64,000 nucleotides of DNA, taken from NCBI GenBank assembly GCA_026874595.1, contig CM049314.1, positions 30,453,729 through 30,517,728 on the forward strand, in the 5' to 3' direction. Below, piece after piece: positions 1-13,400 of the stretch. The DNA comes from Sipunculus nudus. Taxonomy: Eukaryota; Annelida; Sipuncula; Golfingiida; Sipunculidae. Made by a program: the position numbers and the translations under genes. Position 1 is the stretch's first letter, and every line of letters starts with the position of its first letter. The notes below the pieces were generated by a model that worked only from the letters and a program-made list of their open reading frames with translations, was not told the DNA's origin and did not search any database.

Positions 1-3000
1 TGATCATCATCATACAAGGTTAAATCTTTAGAAATGCAGGATTTAAGTTAAACCAAACTTTTGAAGGGGTCCATTTATTCCCTCAAATTTGGGTAAGTGA
101 GGCCCGTAGTGAGGGGAGACATATAATTGTTTTTGTGTCACAAAAACGGTCCTCCATTTATTGAGAGAATAAATTATTAATTATTATATAAATTAAAATA
201 ACTAATATATTGTCTAATAGTAATAGAAATTGATATATATGATATAAGAGTACAAGTTATGCAACAAATAATACATTGGCTGTTACCAGTCAAATTAAAA
301 TTAGGGCTTTGCTGTTAACAGAGATCAATGAACCAGTGACAACTAACTGAGAACATATGTAACTGTCATAAAATATGATACAAACTGGTAAAAATTGGGA
401 TGAATGTTAACTGGAAATATGTTAATTGTAAGAAAGAAAATACGTACATTTGTTTCAATATTAAAATTTCATGGCATGCTTCATAACGAATATGTGTAAA
501 AACAGCTATGGTGTTGGTGAGGTCAACCTTTGTTAACTTTTGACTCCAACAAACGCTTCGATGAAAATATTTGCATAATTTATGTTTCATTTTATTGAAA
601 ACACAAATATAATCTTTTTTGGTCATTTGCAAAGATTCAATGAAAGATTTCAAAGTACCATTGTTAGATTTTGCCTTACTCCTATTCGGCACATTCAGCA
701 ATACGTACAAAAAGTATGTAAAAGTGCAGGAATATCTTACAAACCGCGGGGTAATCATTTCAAATGTTTTGACTCCTGGTATTACAAACTACATGTAAAC
801 CTTCATTTTAATTAATTTTCAATTAAAGAAAAAACTTTATATGGTCTTGGCGATAAATTAACCATAATAATACGAGAATTTATAGGGGAAGGTCAAAGTT
901 TGGAACCTTTTGACCTCTAGTGACCTTTTCATAAAATAAATTTGCATATCATTTGCATGAACTGGTAGATCTTGACAAGGCAAACATTTTAAGTGGTCAT
1001 TTGAAATATTTTGGTCAAGAGTTGCAAAGTTAGGGTTGTTTGGATTTTCCATACCCCTAATTATCTGCCTCCAGCTGTAAAAGTAGGTGTGGTTAAAAAG
1101 TCCATGGGAGGTATCTTCCATCCCAGTTTTTTTGCTGGCAACATCAATTTTCCGAATTGTTAGACCTGGGGCTACATGAAAATACCTATTAAAGTAAATC
1201 ACAAGGGGGGTGCACTATGACCCCCACTAGCCCATGGCCTATTATGCAAGTATCATGCTCCACAATGTGTATTCATCTGTTTCATCACTCCCAATCCAAT
1301 GATTTTTTTTTTTTTTTTATATAAATGTTTTTGGTGGAGGTTTCCATTTTTTAATGCTTGCTTAACTACTTATATGTACTTTGTACATCTTCAGAGTTGC
1401 ATTCTGGTTTCAGGCTACATGACATGCAGGGGCTTATACTCGATTATCCTGGTGTCAGCCAGGCTCGTTGTACCACTCCAGCATGACAGTGTGTGTCATC
1501 CCCATTGCTGGGTCATAACACGAAGGACCCTAGAAAGGCGTACTCATTTTTTGTGAGTGAAACACAACTGTTGGGCACACTCTCCCAATTAAGCTTGCAG
1601 AGGCTCCGCCAAGGTGAGGGCCGACTGTGAAAAACCTCACCCCCTCAGCAGAGATTTAAACTCATGATCTTCCAGCTTTGAGTCCAGTGCTCTACCCCTG
1701 GTCCACAGAAGCCGGTACAATCCAATGTTAACATTATCAACTGTTTACCACAATATCTATGGGATGGATGGATGGCTGTTGCAGTGCACTTCCTGTGTGG
1801 CTTTTGTCATGGCTTGATCAAGAAGGCTACCAGTCTTATATAAATGCCTTCTGAGTCATGTATTCACTGCTACATTTAGATCTAACGGAAAATTTATCTG
1901 TATGCTCCAGAATTTAATGACGCTTGGTTTCAGCTGTCATCACATTGGGTTGCTTGAGGGTTTGTTATAATTAAACCAAGGATGAAACAAAAATGTTCAG
2001 TCTGCTACAGTGTAAATATGCATAAGAAGAGATCTAAAGTTCAGAGGAGAACCAATAAATGTTTATGCTGGATTGTCCTTGTGGTAAAGGAGAGACTAAA
2101 GTGTTACTTACTGTAATAGAGCTTTGGTCAAGGGCAAATACTATCTGTAAATTGTGTCATCGGCTTTGTGTTTCCAGTCTCAAACCTTTGTTTCCAGTTC
2201 TTATCAAGTCATATTAGCTAGTACAGCTATCTAAACCATTTATACATATTTTAAGGTGCCCCTTTTATAACTTAATATCATAGTAAGTAGGCCTGTGAAT
2301 AGTATGGGCCCTTAGAAGCGATTCAGTTCTTATGTAAGTAGTAAATTCTAGATGTTTAAAAAAACAAAAGCAATTGAATAAATATTTGATTTGAATGTCA
2401 GTAAATTTTAGTAAATAAAAAAAAAATGTAGCTCTCCATCTGTGCATTGGTCCACCAGTGAACACTTAGAGTAGATTTTGTCATAAAGAATTTCATCACT
2501 GCGAACTGCACTCTCAAATTTGAGACACCACTGAGGACTTCAGAATGGTACATGCAAAAATATAATACCGGTAATCAAAATGATTCAGTTCAGATGTTAA
2601 TAATCAATTACAATTTAATCAAAGGCTTGTTTCTTTGATGCATTGTTTCACCCCTAGTTGTAAGTAACCAAGTGAAATATGATTGTGCAGTGAAAATATT
2701 TTTCCTATATTTCTGGCTGACAATTTCTACAAACTCCCATAATTAGTCCTCAAGTGCTCTTGAAAAATTCCCATACTTTATTATCTTCACAAGCCTGGTT
2801 TGAGCCTTGAGATTGGCATACCTTGACAAACACTGAATGGCAGAGGTAGTTCAGTCTAACTTCAAACAAAAAAATATACCCTATAATGTACTAGTAACCT
2901 CGAACATATAGGTTTAACAATTGGATCTTTTAGCTCAGTGGAGGAATATAATTTTTAACTTTTTGCAGCTTATGTGGACTCATGAACCCCTTTAACCTGT

Positions 3001-4200
3001 TGTTGAAATAAAATGGTTTATATTAAAGCCTAAGAAGAATTCATTATCATAAAAGATTGTTTTCCAGGATTCTGGAAATAGTTTACCCCCAGGCCATTTT
3101 GGTTTGTAAATTGGCAATCTCTGCAAATTCTTCATACTCTATAAACCTGCATTGATATTTTCTGTAGGTAGCAGTACCTGAAACCTACTGTGAGCTGTAA
3201 ACAGGCTGGAATGTGACATTTGAAACTGCAGCTCTTTTTTCAGCCTGTGGCATTATCAGATAAAGGCTTCCACAAGCTGCCATGTTTCAGCTTGACTGTG
3301 ACTGTCAGATATTATTTAATTGTTTAATCTGTATGTGAACAGGTGTTTGCTTTGTGTTGAACAGTTTACAGGTGGCATCCTTGCTGGTGTCTTTTATGAT
3401 TATTTTGATCAGTTTTAGACACAGGTGTGCTGGCTGTGTTATTATCTCTCTGTGCAGTGTGTATATTTATTCATAATTATAATAATGAATACTTTTCTTG
3501 TCAAATGGACACACTCTCTGGACTGAATTGAATAACAAAGCTGGCTAAAAGTTAAAGTAGAGTTCAGAATATTTAACTTTGCACAGGATACATTAGCATG
3601 AGATACTGTACAGCCTTAGAATCTGCACATGCAGTCTTCATAGTAAGATGGCATGTCCCAAAGCCATCAACAGTTTTCAAGAAACAAAGCCAATTTCACT
3701 GCTAACTAGAAATATGCATTCTCAGAAACGCAGGCCTCCATCATATTGGGGGGGGGGGGGGGGTGTACTTAATGGGCAGTTCTCTGCAACCCTACAATAT
3801 TTACTTATTGGTTCATATTACCAGGTTCATGGGTGTATATGTGTTCCCCTAACAAAGGTTTACATTCACTTATTTGGTCCATATTCCCCATGTTCACTAA
3901 GGCATATGTGCACATTTGTTATTATTCCTTGATGGCATTTCTGAATCTGGATCATATTCTGGGGCCACACCAAAATGTAATGCATATTCACACGAGAACA
4001 GGGATAAATGTATTGCCTCTTAGGGGAGTCAATTTCATATCTATAACTAATCAAAGCAGCTTCTGATAATTCAAACAACATGGCAGAAAATGGCAGCCCA
4101 GATATTTCTGATTATTGTTTTGTCCATTAGTGTGTCAGTAACTTTGTCCTGCATTTGCCACAGTATTCCTTTCACATAAAGTTTGGTCATTGTTTGCTAG
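1..4200. other. Upstream intron sequence of the Sbno/FGT1-like gene
   Basis: No helicase-like coding exon was found here on the plus strand, although the missing N-terminal two thirds of the protein must lie upstream of 4201. The stretch is AT-rich and holds a degenerate SINE (about 1535-1716), poly-T, a poly-G run near 3750 and no other recognisable element. It is probably intronic, because exon 4201 begins in mid-codon. Confidence 0.6.
1535..1716 (-). mobile_element. Degenerate tRNA-derived SINE, minus strand
   Basis: Read on the minus strand this segment aligns by eye with the SINE at 19366-19578. It has GGCTTCTGTGG near its start, then an eroded A box, an eroded B box (GTTTAAATC), GTGAGG, CAGTCGGCCC, GTGCCCAACAG and GTGTTTCACTCAC at the tail. 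The many substitutions in both Pol III boxes suggest an older insertion. Confidence 0.8.
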
Positions 4201-4330
4201 GTATTTCACTCCATGCTGATCAGAGGGCGGCCAACCAGCGACGTCGTATACATCTGACTGTTGAGTTACCCTGGAGTGCAGATAAGGCAGTTCAGCAGTT
4301 AGGAAGATCTCACCGGTCCAATCAGTCCAG
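4201..4330 (+). CDS. Exon with helicase motif VI of the Sbno/FGT1-like gene
   Basis: The exon starts after TTGCTAG with two bases completing a Gly codon and ends AG before GTTGGT. It encodes the second RecA-like lobe segment around [15 protein letters not shown] and [21 protein letters not shown]. The arginines of QLGRSHR correspond to the ATP-contacting arginine fingers of SF2 motif VI, so the helicase core appears intact where it can be seen. An open frame continues into the intron for about 45 codons, but the next exon (8843) restores the family sequence only if the donor at 4331 is used. Confidence 0.93.
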
Positions 4331-4425
4331 GTTGGTCTTATCAAATCTCATTTTGTGTCTAAATTATGATGATGTATTCTTCCATTTATCTGTCTTCCTT
4401 TTCTCTCTCTCTCTCTCTTTCTGTT

Positions 4426-4466
<41 letters not shown>

Positions 4467-7400
4467 CTCTCTCTGTGAACACATGTGCAGGTGTGCTTTA
4501 AAATTTCTTCTAGTTTCATTTTTGCTGACATGGTAAAAATGTTAATGGTCAAAAACAGGTATATTTATTGCTATATTTTCTTTGAAGGGTTTTAATGTCA
4601 TTTTTTGCACTGTCGGCTATTATTGTTGAAAGAGTGGACCCTCAAATAATCAGTGATATATTTTTAAAGTCAATCAGTGGTAATTATTGTTCTTGTATTA
4701 AACATGTATTTCATTTATTTGTTTCTTGTATTTAATTCACAATTATTTCCACACAACTATTATCCATTCTTTTTCTAACACATGAAAATCAAACCAATGT
4801 TGTCCCTGTGGCTGTGGTATCCTTCTCATTCTAATGAATATAAAACAGATTTCTATTAAAAAAATATTATTTTTACAACTTAAAAAAAAATTTATTCCTG
4901 ATAAATGGTTTATTTATTAAAGGGACATAATCAGGAGATAAATTATGGCTATTCCTTCACACTATTAGTTCAGTTTTGCTTTATACAAATGTTTCCCAGC
5001 TTAACCATCCCAGCACACGGTCTCATTTCCTGGCATCTGAGCTGTAGTCGTGGTCTATTGTCCGTTGTCCGTCCGTCCATCCGTCCGTTTGTCCGTCTGT
5101 AAGACTGGCACGTTTCGACACCGTTGGACCTACGAATCTGAAATTCGGCATACAGTTAGATGTCCCCAAAATCTCCTACCATGCCGAAAATTGGGTCAAT
5201 AGGACTTTGTTCCTTCGAGATATTAAGGAAAAACCTCAATTTTTTATTAGAAATCTATTTTCACACTTTAGGACTGCCTAATATCAAAACCACTCATCTG
5301 GTTTTCTTCAAATTTTCCATTAATATTCCTCTATATAGTTCCTATGTACATGCCAGATATTAAGTCAGTATTATATAATTTAAAAAAGTTATGGGCCCAA
5401 ACATAATGGACTTTGTAAAAAAATCAGGAAGATATTTGATCACTTAAGACCAAAAATGTTAAAGGTTGGGATTTTTTCCAGTAATACAACTTTAATTAAT
5501 CAAAATTTAATTGTATACCAAAAATTAGATCAAAATCTGCTAAATTTTTTTAAATATTGGCAAAAATATAAAATTGGTACCTTAAATTTTGCCCAACTTT
5601 GGCCACGGCACGTTTTTTTCCTGTAAGTACTGTGGATTTAATTTTCACAGCATGTATACATAAGGATTTAATCTGTTAAAATCTGAAATTTGAAAATAAA
5701 AGCTGCAAAATTAGGCTAGTTATTGAATTTTTTTGGAGGCTCTTGTAGTATTCCCTTACATTCTCAAGCAGTCCACTTTGATAACTGTGGGTCATTCAGT
5801 GCACATCTCTATGCTCCCCAGCTGTTGGCATAATTTTAGATGTCCCCAAAATCTCCTACCATACCGAAAATTGGGTCATTAGGATTTCGTTCCTTCGAGA
5901 TATTAAGGGAAAAAACTCTGTTTTCCATAAAAAAAGCCATTGTTAGACTAACACTTCAAGGCTGCCTAATATCAAAACCACTGATCTGTTTTTGAATGTA
6001 TTTAGTATTCACATTCTTTCATACATTTTCTATGAACATACCAAAAATTAGGTCAGTATTTGGTATTATTTTGAAGTTATGGGCCAAAACATAATGCAAT
6101 TTTTTAAAAATTCAGGAAATATATTTACTCACCTAACATGAGAATTGCTGAATCTAGAGACTTTTTTTCAGGAATATAACTTTATTTAATCAAGATTCAA
6201 TTGTTAACCCAAAATTAGATCTGAATTTTGCAAATTTTTCAGGTTATTAGCATAAATTAAAAATCAATACCTTAAATCTTGTCCAACTTTGGCACTGTTG
6301 ATTTAATTTTCACAGCATATATACATAAGGATTTAATCTTTTAAAATCTGAAATTTCAAAGATATTGATTGGAAAGAATAGCTTTTATTCATGTTTTCAT
6401 ACACCATGTCAAGTGTTGTTTACATCTAGCCCACCTAGTAGTACAGCCTTCATTTGCATTATGTAACCCACCCCAGGCAGCTTGCCTTGGGTCAGCTTGG
6501 CCACTACCAGCAGGCTTCCCCTCTGCCCTGCACTCCCCCCCCCCCCAGATGGTGCATAAACTAGATGAATGTTATTATTTTCTGTATTTAATTAATTCTT
6601 ATTCTAGGCTATGCTACATTTTAGATTTTGTATTGTACCACCAGGGTTACAATGATTAAAGTGTACATTTAATTGTGTCCACAAAGTGGTGTATTGCTAT
6701 GAAAGTGTGGATGTTCATGAGATAATTCCTTACTTCAGAAGAGTAAAAACTTCACTAGGTGTGAAATTGACTTTTCATTTCAGTAATAAATTAAAACTGG
6801 GATAGTAATTAGCACAATGATATTTTTTGTCCCTCATTCAACCAACAGTGTGTAAACTTTATTTGAAAAGATGTTTTATTTTATCAAATTTACTGAATCT
6901 TTTATTTTATTTTGGTGAATAAAATTAAGCATGTACTGAAAACTCCAATGTGCAAAACTTTTTAATAGTGATTCAAGGAATATTCTTGTAGATGCCATGT
7001 TGTGGCATTATTTTCTTTTATATTCAGTTTAAACATTTATGATTTAAAAATAATAATATATATGTGTATGCATAATCTGACCCAATATGAGCTACACTCT
7101 GGATATATGATGATTGCAACTTTTGCAACAATTCTAATATTTTAACTTATAGTTTCAGTCTTTTACTCTGTATATATAATGATTGCAACTTTTGCAATAA
7201 TTCTAATATTTTAACTTATATTTTCAGGTTTTTTTATTAAAAATTTATAAAACCTGTAAATAAAAAATGATTCAGATAAAGACTTCTTAATGGAAAAAGT
7301 GGATATGCTTAAAAAAATAGGATTATATATAAACTGAAATGCATTATTCCCTTGAAAGTGAAATAAAGGTATTAGTCCATTCTGTCCACTTGCCTGTCCA

Positions 7401-10400
7401 TCTGTAAATTTTCATATGCATCACAGTATCTCAAAACTTTTACTGTTTTTCTTCATGACAGTCTTGTCAGAGTATTAGTTTGCAATCATATATTTAGAAC
7501 TTTACTATAACCAATTAAGAGGGCCCCTTTCCTCTTAGCTTTTCATATTCTCATATAAATGAAAAACATTACAATAGAATATTTCTACATCCACCTTCAT
7601 GCTGCCCTCACTTTTCCCTTCTCCGAACCCCATCCCAAAGTCAGCCTCAGTAAGCAAGAACAAGATGAATCAGATATATTCATACTGTAATATTTTGTAT
7701 AACTATTCGTCCGAAGGTACCTATGTACATGCCAGAAATCTGTCAAATTGAAAGCTTGCAGACTACCATACACTTTAGATCCTTCAACAAATAGCCTAAT
7801 CATCATTCTACTACTGCTTATTACTGCTGTCATTGCATTCATATTTGCTCAAATATATCACAATTTTCAACCCCTCCTAAATAAATAAAAAATAAACCAC
7901 TATATTTGACTCTATTAATCCATCAGTCAGGTAATTTCATTCATCATTTACTCACATATTACATTACATTCCTTTATAATAGCCCAACATGTCCATGATA
8001 TTCATAAGCTTTATCGACTCGATATAGTGTCACAGTGGAGAAACATTTATAGTCCAATCATGATCAGCTTAGCGCCGTGACCCATGGGTCCCTTGTTTTG
8101 CCAAGTCAGACCGGGCATCTCCTGATTGACACTTGTTTTGGCTCAGCCATGCATATGGCCCAATGCACTCTGTTTATGTTGACACCTTTGATTGCGCCCG
8201 GTCCACTGTTTTTATCATTTGTTTACGGGGGAAAGCAAATGGTTTCAGGGCAATATTTTGGCAGGTACAGATTTATTTTAAAGGGAAGAAGCTATTTTTC
8301 ATGTTAACTCAACATGCTTTATAGTTGATTGGGTACCTTTAATGTTTGTCTCTTCATTCTCAACAAGCATTCCGGCCAGTCTGTGGCCAGTAGAACTTAA
8401 GATGAGATGTGTCACTCTCATGCTGGACTACAATTATACATGTATACATATTAAGCAGGACAACTTAACAAGCATTCCAGCCTGTCTGTGGCCAGTAGAA
8501 CTTAAGATGAGATGTGTCACTCTCATGCTGGACTACAATTATACATGTATACATATTAAGCAGGACAACCTAACAAGCATTCCAGCCTGTCTGTGGCCAG
8601 TAGAACTTAAGATGAGATGTGTCACTCTCATGCTGGACTACAATTATACATGTATACATATTAAGCAGGACAACTCAACAAGCATTCCGGCCTGACGTGG
8701 CCAGTAGAACTTAAGATGAGATGTGTCACTCTCATGCTGGACTACAATTATACATGTACTTCAGATAAAATTTGTGTTGTGTACTGAAAGCCTATACATT
8801 TTGCCTATAGTCCCACGATCTCATATTGTTATTGGGTTTTAGTGGACCTATATATAAATTACTGACAACAAATCTTGGTGGAGAGAGGAGATTTGCAGCA
8901 GCTGTAGCTCGGCGTTTACAGTCATTAGGTAAGTACATGTTTTTATCAAATTTCCTTACCTTGTCACTTTTTCTGTGCTGAGCACATGCCAGCAATAACA
9001 AAATTCTAAAGTTCAGACAGCTGATTCCCAGGTATTGGCTCTTTGATGAAATTTTGTAAATATTTGTAAGTGGTTCTCAGTTAGCCCATTTTTCTTCTAA
9101 TTTCAGTTATATCCTAAAGTTTCAGTAATAATATTATGGTTGTTAACTTGTGCCGCATATGTAAAACATCATGGTCTCACCAGTAAAATGGTATGGGCAC
9201 TAATACAATTCATTTTAATATGTTAAAGTATATAACATTTTAATAGATTTTTACAGAGACTGATGTTGTGACTGATGACAGGTAATCATGTATATAGAGA
9301 TATTAGTTGTCAAATGTGATAAAATTTATTATTAGGATGAAAATTACACCCTTACCACCAACAGAGAGATGTGAAGCCCTGGGGTGATAATGTAGAAATT
9401 ATGGCTATTTACTTTATATATTATGTTGATGGGTTCTACATATAGGATCTAATCTTTATTAACCACAGGTGCCTTGACCAAAGGGGATCGTAGAGCAGCC
9501 ACCGGTGCTGACCTGACAGAGTTCAACTTTGACACACCCTACGGGAGGTCAGCACTCAGGACCATGTACAACGCAGTCTGTCAGGTAAGTATGGAGAAAA
9601 ATATTTTATTTAATGATTTTGCATCTGCAGTTTATGATATACAGGTATCTTCCATGAGAGTGGTGTCTGTTCTACAGTTGTACAAAACAGGACATTTTAT
9701 CAGTGTTTTTGTATTGGCAACAGACTATAAAGTATACATTTCATGAGATTTTAGCTCAGTCCGTGGTATGTGATAATATTTAGTTCTGCACTTCAAACAG
9801 TATGTGTCTGCACTGTGGTCATATGGATCTGCTCATACCTGTGCAGTGGGTGTGGAAACAGCCATGAAGAATGAATATAAAATGGCTAAGTCTTGCACAT
9901 GGCTAGAGTTCCAAGTTGAATTCTCTGCCCACAGAATTGTTAGAGATTTTAGATCACTCCTTAATATCTAATGTATTAAGTTCCGCACTTCAAACAGTCA
10001 TGACAACGTTTATGGAACAGCCATGGGTAATTCAGTATTACTGATTAAAGAATTTAATTAGACAGCTGCTCATTGTGAGAATATAAGCGTAAGCCTAGTG
10101 TTCAGTTTTATTTCATTGGTACATATTTATTCATCTCCATTTATACAACATGTGTTTATCAACTAAATTAGTTATTATTAAAAGGTCATTTGATTCCATC
10201 CTTTTCTGGTTAAGATCAGATCCAGAGTAACTTCCTGTTTCCATTAACAATTTATATGTTGAAGATTATATTGCAAATATTGTATTATATACAAATGCGT
10301 ATACCCTGTAATGTTGTTAGTTATATTCCAACAGTAAATGTCCATATGAAAAAACTGAGATCCATAAACATGTATAGTTCCAAGCTGTAGGAAATGAGAT

Positions 10401-13400
10401 GTTCTGTTTATTTGTTACAGGGAACCATTGTGGCTGGCGTTGAATTCTCAAGCATCAACATGGGCAAGTACCAGCTGGAGCAACTGAATACAGACTTAGC
10501 AGTAAGTCTGACAGGGAGGCTATAAACCACAGAACCAGGGAGGGGTTGACTGTCTCACATGTTACTCAGGGGAGAATTTATATGGGGCACATAGGGTGTG
10601 AGCCCCTTCTTTTCAGAGACAGAAATCTGGGAAATAGAATAAAACATGCTCACTAACAAAAAGCAGTGATGTGGATAAAGAGTTATGGATAAAGTTCCCA
10701 ATAGTATTCCAGCCTCACTTGTTGATCTTGGCTAGGGTGTGTGTGTTTGTACTATTTTCTAAAATCCTCTCCTGTTCTTGTTGTTTGTCCTAATTTGCTT
10801 TGCTTATGATGATCTCATGATAATTATGCAGAGGATATCACAGTCAAATTATTTTAACAGAACTAGACTTAGCTCACTCACATATTAACCAGTCCAGGAG
10901 AATTGATGATTAGGTTGAAAATATTGTGAAGGTAGTGACAGTTCAGGTTGTATCATTAGTACATGCAGGTTTGAGTCATCGTGGAAATCAATTAAAACCA
11001 TTTATTCTAGTTCGGGAAAAGTAAGGGAATTAGAGAAAAATATGTATAATCAGAACAAATTTAAGTCATGATATTGACCAAGAGAAAATGGTCAGTCTGT
11101 TATTATTTCTTCTCCTGTCCATACATTCTGTCCTGTGTCTAGTTTTTTTCTCTATTGGCTGATTACACTATTTGTTGCAACACATACTGGTGTACTGGCA
11201 TTTGATACGGGCTGGTGTCTTTGTTACCCTTGTTCCCTACAATAACTTTTCACTGCAACAATATTGAAGATGTGTCAGATTAGAAAAAGGTTTGAATAAT
11301 TCTCCTTTAATTGTCCCTTGCTTCCTTGGAAGGAACAGGGGACATTGATTAATGGTGGGAGTCGGTTCCTTTTTCATAATCGATCATCGGTTTAGGCAAA
11401 CCGATCGATGATCAATTATTAATCAGTTCAGACAAATATAAAGAAATGTGCAATTATCTGTGAAAAACTGTACTCTCTTAACCCAGCCCACGTCTTAGTA
11501 ATTCTACCTCACAAAAAGAAGTTTTTGCCTTTTTTATATTTTCCTTTTTTCACTATAAGATATGCTATTCAAAGTTTCATTTTAATTAATTAAAGTAATC
11601 AATTAAACCACAGTCCAGGACATCTACTTGCTGTCCCTCATGAATACTCCCGCGTATCGTTTTAACTTCACTATCAGGACTTTCATTTTATAGCAATTAT
11701 GATGACTGCCGACATGTATACTGGTTTCACAGGCCTCCCAGCAAAATTACAGGCCCATTTAAGTTTTGGTAAAAATTAAAAAATAAGTAATTGAAAGCTA
11801 AAAATATAATTACTCATGCAGCAGCGGCACCTGACATCAGTTGAGGAGATTATTTCTAAGAGAATCTTGCAAAATTGGCATAGACCTGGAGCATTATGGA
11901 GCATTGTAACTCCATACCGCCCTATTTTGCAATGAACATCTCGTTAGGAAAGTCTCCGCTAATTCTGCAGCTCCCTGCCAGTTCACATAGGTTTAATAAT
12001 TCCCCCAGTTCTCTCATCTACCGTGTCATACTTAGTTATATACGGAGGTTATTTGGGAACACAAACTCATTATATGAAGCGTGGAATGTTGTAAAAAATG
12101 GAAGAGTAATTTTCCCCTATAACTTAAAGACATTCTGGTAAAAATAATCATGAGTATGATGTAATCGATAGTTGCCTTTCGTAATCGAGCGCTTGGAAGT
12201 TGCAGAAAACCGACTGACTTTCGATAAAACTCGATGATCGGCACAACCCTAACATTGATTTGGGTTTGTCTGTCTGGCTAGCTGTCTAGCTGTCTGTCCA
12301 TCTGTAAGGTATTCATTTCCATGCAATAACTTTCCTAAATTTCAACTGATTTCATTCAAATTTGGGTCTGTGATTGCTCCCATGCCTGCCTTGGTTGGGA
12401 TTCGTTTTGGAGTGTCTGTCTCAAAAGAAAATAATATGATTTTTCATTTTTTTATATGATGAATCAGCACATTTAGTTTCACTAATCACCAACAGGTGTC
12501 ACTAGCATTGGACATAAAAAACCTGAATTTTTTGCTGTAACTGCCAAATACTGCCATCTGTTGAGTGTGGTTAAAACTATTTGTACTTAGTCACCACACA
12601 CTTCCAATCATCCTGGACTTGAGGGCAGAAGCAGGGGACAAATTCCTTGAATTTGCATGTGTTAAGCATTGCTCAGATGAAGAAAAAATCCGTGAATTTT
12701 GCTTTCACCAAATTCTAGGATTACTCCAGCAAGTTTCCAAATATATATGTGTTTTCCATTCATTTCTCTTTCATATAGGAATGTCTCCTGCTTATGGGTG
12801 TCCTGGACCAAGATGTCCTTCGATCGTCTGTCAAGGTCAAGGATGCAGATTGTCGGGATGTTGGTAAATTCCTCAACAGAATCCTGGGATTGAGTGTCAA
12901 AAGACAGAATCTGGTAAACATTTTTTTTTTGCATTGTTATAAAAACTGTAAGGTTTAGGTATCAGTAAAGAGAGAGGACTTGTATTCTGTTGTGCTTCAT
13001 ATAATGCCAGTCATATCTGACCATTAGTGTTATATTAGCTTATTTATTAAGTAAATCTGTAGTATAATATTTTGTTTTGACCTGTTACCTGCTGGCTCGC
13101 TGTTAAAGCTTGTTTTTTTCTATCCATGGACAAATGAATTTGAAATATACTTCCTACCACTACTTCCTGTATATAATACTTAAACAATATAATTATTGAA
13201 ATGTATAACAGGAATACATCATAATACAAAACTAGTTATACCCAGCTTGATAGAGACAAAAATACCTCATATGGGAAGTTCTAACTACTATCCTTCTTCT
13301 TTTCGAATCAATTGATGTACAAGTCTTAAAATATTACAAGTATTTTTTGTGGCATTTCATTCATTATTACTGGCTGTGACATTTCCTTTACTAATCTCAT

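Noticed and set aside
4331-4478. Extension of helicase exon 4201-4330 through the CT repeat
   Set aside because: It would read into (CT)n low-complexity sequence, whereas using the donor at 4331 restores family sequence in exon 8843.
8342-8695. 117-codon open frame on the plus strand
   Set aside because: It is the 105-bp minisatellite read in one frame; the period divisible by three explains the lack of stops.
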